A stretch of DNA of 18,533 nt, from positions 1-18,533 of the forward strand of contig CAMOEP010000010.1 in the NCBI GenBank assembly GCA_946612185.1, in the 5' to 3' direction. This stretch comes from an uncultured Ruminococcus sp. Lineage in GTDB: Bacteria > Bacillota > Clostridia > Oscillospirales > Ruminococcaceae. Shown here in pieces: positions 14,186 to 18,533 of the stretch. How positions within the stretch are numbered: the stretch's first letter is position 1; every line of letters begins with the position of its first letter. A program made the position numbers and the translations under genes. Under the pieces are notes generated by a model. The model searched no databases, had not been told where the DNA came from, and saw only the letters and a program-made list of their open reading frames with translations.

Positions 14186-15496
14186 ATGAAAAACAATATC
14201 ACTGCGCTGGCGGCAATGCTTGGACTGGCGCTACTCACTTCCTGCGGAGGAAGCGCCGAAAGCAAGGATACTTCTCCGGACGGGAGACTTGACCCATGTT
14301 CTCTGCGGTTTTCATGGTGGGGCGGCGATGACAGACATGAAGCGACACTGAAAGCAATTGACCTTTGGGAAAAAAAGCACCCGGATATAAAGATAATCCC
14401 CGAATATGGCGGCTGGGACGGCTGGACTGAAAAGGTGAGCGCACAGATAAAAGGCGGTACAGCGCCGGATGTCATGCAGATAAACTATGACTGGCTCATT
14501 TCGCTTTCAATGGACGGCAACGGCTTTTATGACCTGGGTCGGCTTGACAGTATACTTGACACTTCTGGCTTTGACGACGATGTTCTGTGCTTCGGCAGGG
14601 TCGGCGGCAAGCTGAACGCTGTTACTGTGTCAGTCAGCGGACGAGGACTGTTCTACAATTCTGACGTTTACAAACGGCTTGGCGCTGAGTACCCGGAGAC
14701 ATGGGACGACCTCATAGCGCTGGGCGAGGTTTTCGGAAAGAAAGGCGCATATCCCCTCGACCTTGACATACAGTCCGGCGGAACAGCCTGGTATCTTGCG
14801 GTAGTCTACGTCCAGCAGCGCACAGGCAGGGAGTTTCTTTCAATGGACGGAGTTCTTGGATTCACAAGGGACGACATGAAAATGGCACTGGATTTCTATA
14901 AGGAGCTTGAGGACAATCACGTTATCCGCACCATACGTTCACGCACAGACGAGGACGGCAACGCTGCGCTTTACCAGTCTCCGGAGTTTATTGACGGCAG
15001 TATCGCAGGCGTTCTGGAGTGGGGAAGTTCCGTAGGGAAGTACGAAATGGTGCTTCCTGACGGTGTACTCGAAGCAGGGCCTATGCTCAAGGGAGACAGC
15101 GGCGAGGACGGCGGCTGGATGATAAAGCCCTCCCTTCTCTACGCAATTTCCAGCAAAACGAAGTACCCGGACGAAGCAGCAGCGTTTATGGATTTTCTGC
15201 TGAATGACACCGAATGTGCTGTGATACTCGGTACGACCAGGGGGATACCATCGTCCTCCTACGCTGAGGAAAGCCTTGAGGAAAACGGGCTTCTGACGGG
15301 TCTTGCCCAGGAGAATGACCAGATGCTTGAAGTGCTTGATACATCGACTATCAGCCCTTACATGGAGCTTCCCAGAATGAAGGAATTCTACAACAACGCT
15401 ATTGAGAAAGTCTCCTACAGCACCACCGATACTGCGGAGGCGGCTGAGGAATTATACAACTCGATAAATGAATACCTGGAGAAGATCAGACGATGA
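14186..15496 (+). CDS. ABC transporter solute-binding lipoprotein (family 1)
   Basis: 436 residues from ATG 14186, chosen because GAGGGAATTGAGAG lies just upstream and because a proper lipoprotein signal begins there. The lipobox LLTSC puts the anchored cysteine at residue 20. After it, SWWGGDDRHEATLKAIDLWE and GTAPDVMQINYDWL are typical of family 1 carbohydrate-binding proteins. It captures an oligosaccharide outside the membrane and delivers it to the two permeases that follow. The stop codon overlaps the start of the next gene (ATGA). The GH105 enzyme in the same operon points to unsaturated rhamnogalacturonan or similar pectin fragments as substrate, an inference from context. Confidence 0.9.
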   Translation: MKNNITALAAMLGLALLTSCGGSAESKDTSPDGRLDPCSLRFSWWGGDDRHEATLKAIDLWEKKHPDIKIIPEYGGWDGWTEKVSAQIKGGTAPDVMQINYDWLISLSMDGNGFYDLGRLDSILDTSGFDDDVLCFGRVGGKLNAVTVSVSGRGLFYNSDVYKRLGAEYPETWDDLIALGEVFGKKGAYPLDLDIQSGGTAWYLAVVYVQQRTGREFLSMDGVLGFTRDDMKMALDFYKELEDNHVIRTIRSRTDEDGNAALYQSPEFIDGSIAGVLEWGSSVGKYEMVLPDGVLEAGPMLKGDSGEDGGWMIKPSLLYAISSKTKYPDEAAAFMDFLLNDTECAVILGTTRGIPSSSYAEESLEENGLLTGLAQENDQMLEVLDTSTISPYMELPRMKEFYNNAIEKVSYSTTDTAEAAEELYNSINEYLEKIRR

Positions 15497-16374
15497 AAAA
15501 ACGAACTTTCCACAACCCTGTAGGTGTGGGAAAATTCACAGGATTATGGCTGATAAGTCCCTTTATACTGGGATTTTCGGTCTTTACCCTCTACCCGTTT
15601 CTTTCCTCGTTCCTTCTGGGAATGACGGATATCCACGGGGACTTTACAGGCCCTTCAAACTACATTGACGTGCTGACCAGCCGGAGTTTCCGGAGTGCGG
15701 CAATGGTCACGATGCGGTACACGCTGATACTTGTGCCGCTGAAACTTATAGTATCGCTGCTGACGGCAGTCCTCCTTAACCAGCGTGCAAAGGGAATGGG
15801 GCTGTTCCGGACGGCGTTCTACATACCCTCGATACTTGGCAGCAACCTGGCAATCGTCATTATGTGGCAATTCCTGTTCACTACCGACGGTCTGGTAAAC
15901 CAGTGTCTCCGGCTGATAGGCATAAGCCCGGTAAGCTGGTACGGTGACTCAGGTAATGCACTTTTTATAATTATATTGCTCCGGCTCTGGGAGTTTGGTT
16001 CAGCAATGGTGATATTCCTGAATGCCCTCCGTGACATACCGGCGGAGTACTACGAAGCTGCAAAAGTTGACGGCTGCGGAAGTGTCCGTGCGTTCTTCAG
16101 CATAACCCTTCCCATGCTCAGGGACGTTATCTTCCTGAACCTGGTCTTGCAGACTATCTCTGCCATGCAGGAGTTCAGCGCTCCCTACATGATAACCGGC
16201 GGAGGGCCTATGGGCAGCACAGAAACAGTAGGTATGCTCATATATGACGAGATGTTCAGATATGGCGATACAGGCTATGCAAACGCAGTTTCATGGAGTT
16301 TATTCGTGCTGATAACTGCGGCTGTACTGCTTCTTTTCAAAATTACCGGCAAGCTGAGGGAGGAGAACAGATGA
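15493..16374 (+). CDS. Sugar ABC transporter permease, MalF/UgpA type
   Basis: 293 residues with six predicted transmembrane segments. The cytoplasmic EAA loop (EYYEAAKVDGCGSVRAFF) has EAA at 188-190 and Gly194, with LP at 206-207; it contacts the ATPase. The start ATG overlaps the previous stop by ATGA, and the next permease begins in the same way, so the operon is translationally coupled. It resembles YtcP/YtePQ-type pectin-fragment permeases of Bacillus. The first of the two permeases. Confidence 0.9.
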   Translation: MKKRTFHNPVGVGKFTGLWLISPFILGFSVFTLYPFLSSFLLGMTDIHGDFTGPSNYIDVLTSRSFRSAAMVTMRYTLILVPLKLIVSLLTAVLLNQRAKGMGLFRTAFYIPSILGSNLAIVIMWQFLFTTDGLVNQCLRLIGISPVSWYGDSGNALFIIILLRLWEFGSAMVIFLNALRDIPAEYYEAAKVDGCGSVRAFFSITLPMLRDVIFLNLVLQTISAMQEFSAPYMITGGGPMGSTETVGMLIYDEMFRYGDTGYANAVSWSLFVLITAAVLLLFKITGKLREENR

Positions 16375-17198
16375 AGAAATTTTTCATGTACCTGACCCTC
16401 GCAGCCGGAGCGCTGATAATGCTTTACCCGCTTTTGTGGCTGATAGGCGGCAGCTTCAAAAGTAATGAGGAGATATACAGTTCGGTATGGTTCATGCCGG
16501 GGCGTTTTGACTTTTCGGTGTATGTAAATGCGTGGAAAACAGTAACGCCGTTCAGTATGGGTCACTACTTTCTGAACGCTTTTAGCATTATATTGCCCAA
16601 GATTTTTTTCACCCTCATCTCCTCGGTACTGACTGCATACGGTTTCGCCCGGTTCGACTTTCCCGGCAGGAAATTCTTTTTTGCCCTGCTTATGGGAGCA
16701 ATGTTCATGCCGGCGATAGTGACCGTTATGCCGCTGTACCTCATGTGGGGCAGTATCGGGGCGCTCGACAGTTATGTGCCGCTGACCGTACCCTCTCTCT
16801 TTGCGGTGGAAGGCACATTCGTGTTCATGCTGATACAGTTTTTCCGTGGCATACCCAGGGAGTTCGACGAAGCCGCAAGGATAGACGGCTGCAACACGCT
16901 CCAAGCGTTGTTTTACGTCATTATTCCCTGTACCCGACCGGTGCTGGTGTCTATCAGCGTATTCACATTCCTCTGGACGATGAACGATTTTCTGACTCCG
17001 CTTATCATGATAAGTTCAGTGGAGAAATATCCGCTGTCGCTGCTTCTGCGGCTGTCCGCAGACAGTACAGGTGACGGCTATGAGCTTTGCAAACTCCTGG
17101 CAATGTCCGTTCTGGGACTTCTGCCCTCGATAACGGTATTTGCCATTGCTCAGAAAAAATTTGTAGGCGGTATCACTGCAGGAGGATTGTCCGGATGA
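16371..17198 (+). CDS. Sugar ABC transporter permease, MalG/UgpE type
   Basis: 275 residues from ATG 16371, which overlaps the upstream stop (ATGA); GGGAGGAG lies just upstream. Six transmembrane segments. The EAA loop (EFDEAARIDGCNTLQALF) has EAA at 167-169, Gly173 and IP at 185-186. It pairs with the MalF-type permease to make the channel. No ATPase gene is in this operon, as usual where a shared MsmK-like ATPase encoded elsewhere powers several importers. Confidence 0.9.
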   Translation: MKKFFMYLTLAAGALIMLYPLLWLIGGSFKSNEEIYSSVWFMPGRFDFSVYVNAWKTVTPFSMGHYFLNAFSIILPKIFFTLISSVLTAYGFARFDFPGRKFFFALLMGAMFMPAIVTVMPLYLMWGSIGALDSYVPLTVPSLFAVEGTFVFMLIQFFRGIPREFDEAARIDGCNTLQALFYVIIPCTRPVLVSISVFTFLWTMNDFLTPLIMISSVEKYPLSLLLRLSADSTGDGYELCKLLAMSVLGLLPSITVFAIAQKKFVGGITAGGLSG

Positions 17199-18343
17199 CA
17201 AACAATAGGCAACTAAAAGCGGCTGCAATTGGCTATATAGAGCGGCTTGTGATTCCCTCTGACCCGTTGCAGCCACTATGGAACAGGGAGAACTTCATCT
17301 TCCGGAAAACGGCAAAGTGGAACTACATTGATAGCTGTATGATACGCTCGGTACTCATGCTCCATGAGCTGACCGGCGATGAGCGTCTTGTGGACTACGC
17401 CAAACGGTTCACGTCGGCGTATGTGACAGAAAATGGCGAAATACCAACGATTCGCCCGGAGGACTTCAACCTCGACAACATCGCCGGCGGGCGGAATCTG
17501 TTATGGCTTTATCGCCTCACCGGTGAGGAGAAATTTTTGAGTGCGGCGCATATGCTCTACAGTGAGCAGCTATTGCACCAGCCACGGCTAAAGTGCGGAA
17601 GTTACTGGCATAAGGCGATATATCCGAATCAGCTATGGCTTGACGGGGCGTATATGGCGCTGCCGTTCCTGGCAGATTATGGAATTTTCACCGGTGACGA
17701 AAGTCTCATAGAGGACGCACTTCACCAGGCAGACAATATCCGCAAAATAATGCAAGATAAGGCGACAGGGCTATATTATCACGGATATGACGAGACACGT
17801 TCCCTTATCTGGGCGGACAAGAAAACCGGTCTTTCGGCAAACTTCTGGCTGCGGTCGATGGGCTGGCTGTGCGCAGGACTCGTGGAACTTTACGAACTCA
17901 CGGACGACGCACCCGTAGGCGAGATGCTCTGCGACCTGCTCAGTTCGCTTGCGAAATACCAGCAGCCCAGCGGAATGTTATTGCAGCTTCCGGCACTTGC
18001 ACATATCCCGGAGAACTACCCCGAAACCAGCGGAACGCTGCTTTTCTCCTACGCTTCTCTCAAAGCCTGTCGGCTGGGATTGTGCGATGATACGCTGAAA
18101 ACTGCCGGCATGAGTGCGCTTTCCGCAGCCGGTGACTTTATCACCATGAACCCGGACGGTTTCCCGGTTTTAAGGAATGTATGTCTTATGGGCGGACTTG
18201 GCGGCGGTCAGAACCGTGACGGCTCGGCGGGATACTATCTCAGCGAGAAGATAGTGGAGAATGACGCAAAAGGCATCGCCCCATTCCTTATGGCGTATAC
18301 GGAAATGCTCAGAAGTGAAAATGCACAAATCTTAGATGTGTGA
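17195..18343 (+). CDS. GH105 unsaturated rhamnogalacturonyl (glycuronyl) hydrolase
   Basis: 382 residues from ATG 17195, overlapping the permease stop by ATGA. Family GH105 (YteR/RhiN type), an alpha6/alpha6 barrel. WLDGAYMALPFL (148-159) holds the catalytic Asp150; HGYDE (196-200), SANFWLRSMGWLCAGL (214-229) and the late GLGGGQNRDGSAGYYLSEK segment with KGIAPF match the family. There is no signal peptide, so it works in the cytosol on the imported product, removing the unsaturated uronic residue left by polysaccharide lyases. It is a sound guide to the substrate of the transporter. The exact substrate, rhamnogalacturonan rather than another uronan, is not proved by sequence. Confidence 0.9.
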   Translation: MTNNRQLKAAAIGYIERLVIPSDPLQPLWNRENFIFRKTAKWNYIDSCMIRSVLMLHELTGDERLVDYAKRFTSAYVTENGEIPTIRPEDFNLDNIAGGRNLLWLYRLTGEEKFLSAAHMLYSEQLLHQPRLKCGSYWHKAIYPNQLWLDGAYMALPFLADYGIFTGDESLIEDALHQADNIRKIMQDKATGLYYHGYDETRSLIWADKKTGLSANFWLRSMGWLCAGLVELYELTDDAPVGEMLCDLLSSLAKYQQPSGMLLQLPALAHIPENYPETSGTLLFSYASLKACRLGLCDDTLKTAGMSALSAAGDFITMNPDGFPVLRNVCLMGGLGGGQNRDGSAGYYLSEKIVENDAKGIAPFLMAYTEMLRSENAQILDV

Positions 18344-18418
18344 TTTGTGAGTAATACTCAAAACATGACTGAAATATGATACTATAGTTTTCAGTATTGG
18401 ATTATTCCAAAAAAACTA

Positions 18419-18447
18419 TTGCAAAATAGTACAAATTGTGTTATAAT
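18419..18447 (+). promoter_or_regulatory. Promoter of the right-edge gene
   Basis: TTGCAA (18419-18424), 17 bases, TATAAT (18442-18447), about 48 bases before the start codon at 18495. It separates this gene from the uptake operon. The stretch 18344-18410 shows only a weak ACTGAAA/TTTCAGT repeat with no T run and no clear terminator. Confidence 0.75.
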
Positions 18448-18494
18448 ATCATCGTAGGGATTACTACAATATTTTTACGAAAGGGGGATCAGCC

Positions 18495-18533
18495 ATGAAC
18501 GTATTGTTCTGGGCGGTGTTGGTCGTTCTGTTT
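18495..18533 (+). CDS. Partial membrane protein, N-terminus (possibly NfeD-like)
   Basis: ATG 18495 follows GAAAGGGGGATC at normal spacing and reads MNVLFWAVLVVLF to the right edge. These 13 residues are one hydrophobic segment. The pattern (short polar start, then FWAVLVVLF) is like the first helix of NfeD-family proteins, but so few residues do not identify a family; treat the name as a guess. Confidence 0.5.
   Translation, partial: MNVLFWAVLVVLF

Noticed and set aside
18346..18400. ACTGAAA/TTTCAGT and AATACT/AGTATT repeats after GH105 as a terminator
   Set aside because: Weak A-T stems with long loops and no T run following; not enough to call.

Overview
The window looks like chromosome of an anaerobic, plant-fibre-degrading Bacillota close to Ruminococcus (R. 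flavefaciens / R. champanellensis type). The main evidence is a secreted BspA-like leucine-rich-repeat protein ending in a type I dockerin, the hallmark of a cellulosome. A pectin-type ABC uptake operon with a GH105 hydrolase, consensus sigma-A promoters and strong GGAGG-type ribosome sites fit the same picture. No rRNA, tRNA or CRISPR array was seen. The species is inferred from gene content only.

Left part (1-6350), leftward. A likely two-gene immune-type operon starts from a consensus promoter at 6298-6326. It encodes a 1440-residue NACHT NTPase (STAND/NLR-like) with an unknown N-terminal domain and a beta-propeller sensor half, then, 10 bases on and probably translationally coupled, a PgeF/LACC1-family protein. 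The PgeF-like protein lacks the usual first metal-ligand histidine motif. Just past its stop, a perfect TTGACA-17-TATAAT promoter and a terminator about 70 bases further on bracket a candidate small RNA. Then come a small cysteine-rich protein of unknown function and an unknown partial gene running off the left edge.

Centre (6090-8983), rightward. The intergenic region holds two direct repeats, each a roughly 20-bp palindrome placed at about -40 from an extended -10 box. They are followed by a three-way-junction RNA fold. Next are a PD-(D/E)xK nuclease carrying five acidic 29-residue repeats and a winged-helix protein of the replication-relaxation type. A long imperfect hairpin closes this unit.

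Centre right (9085-11170), rightward. A ClpP-like peptidase with an intact Ser-His-Asp triad and a soluble VirD4/TraG-like ATPase form a tight pair. A 165-bp MITE-like element supplies the ATPase stop codon and a terminator follows. Positions 1 to about 11122 read as an accessory, defence- or mobile-element-like region.

Right part (11228-18533), ordinary genome. It holds a flavodoxin, the dockerin LRR protein, and a divergent operon of solute-binding lipoprotein, two permeases and GH105, all overlapping by ATGA. The last feature is the start of a membrane protein with its own promoter. The transport operon imports an oligosaccharide, probably unsaturated rhamnogalacturonan fragments, which GH105 then cleaves inside the cell.
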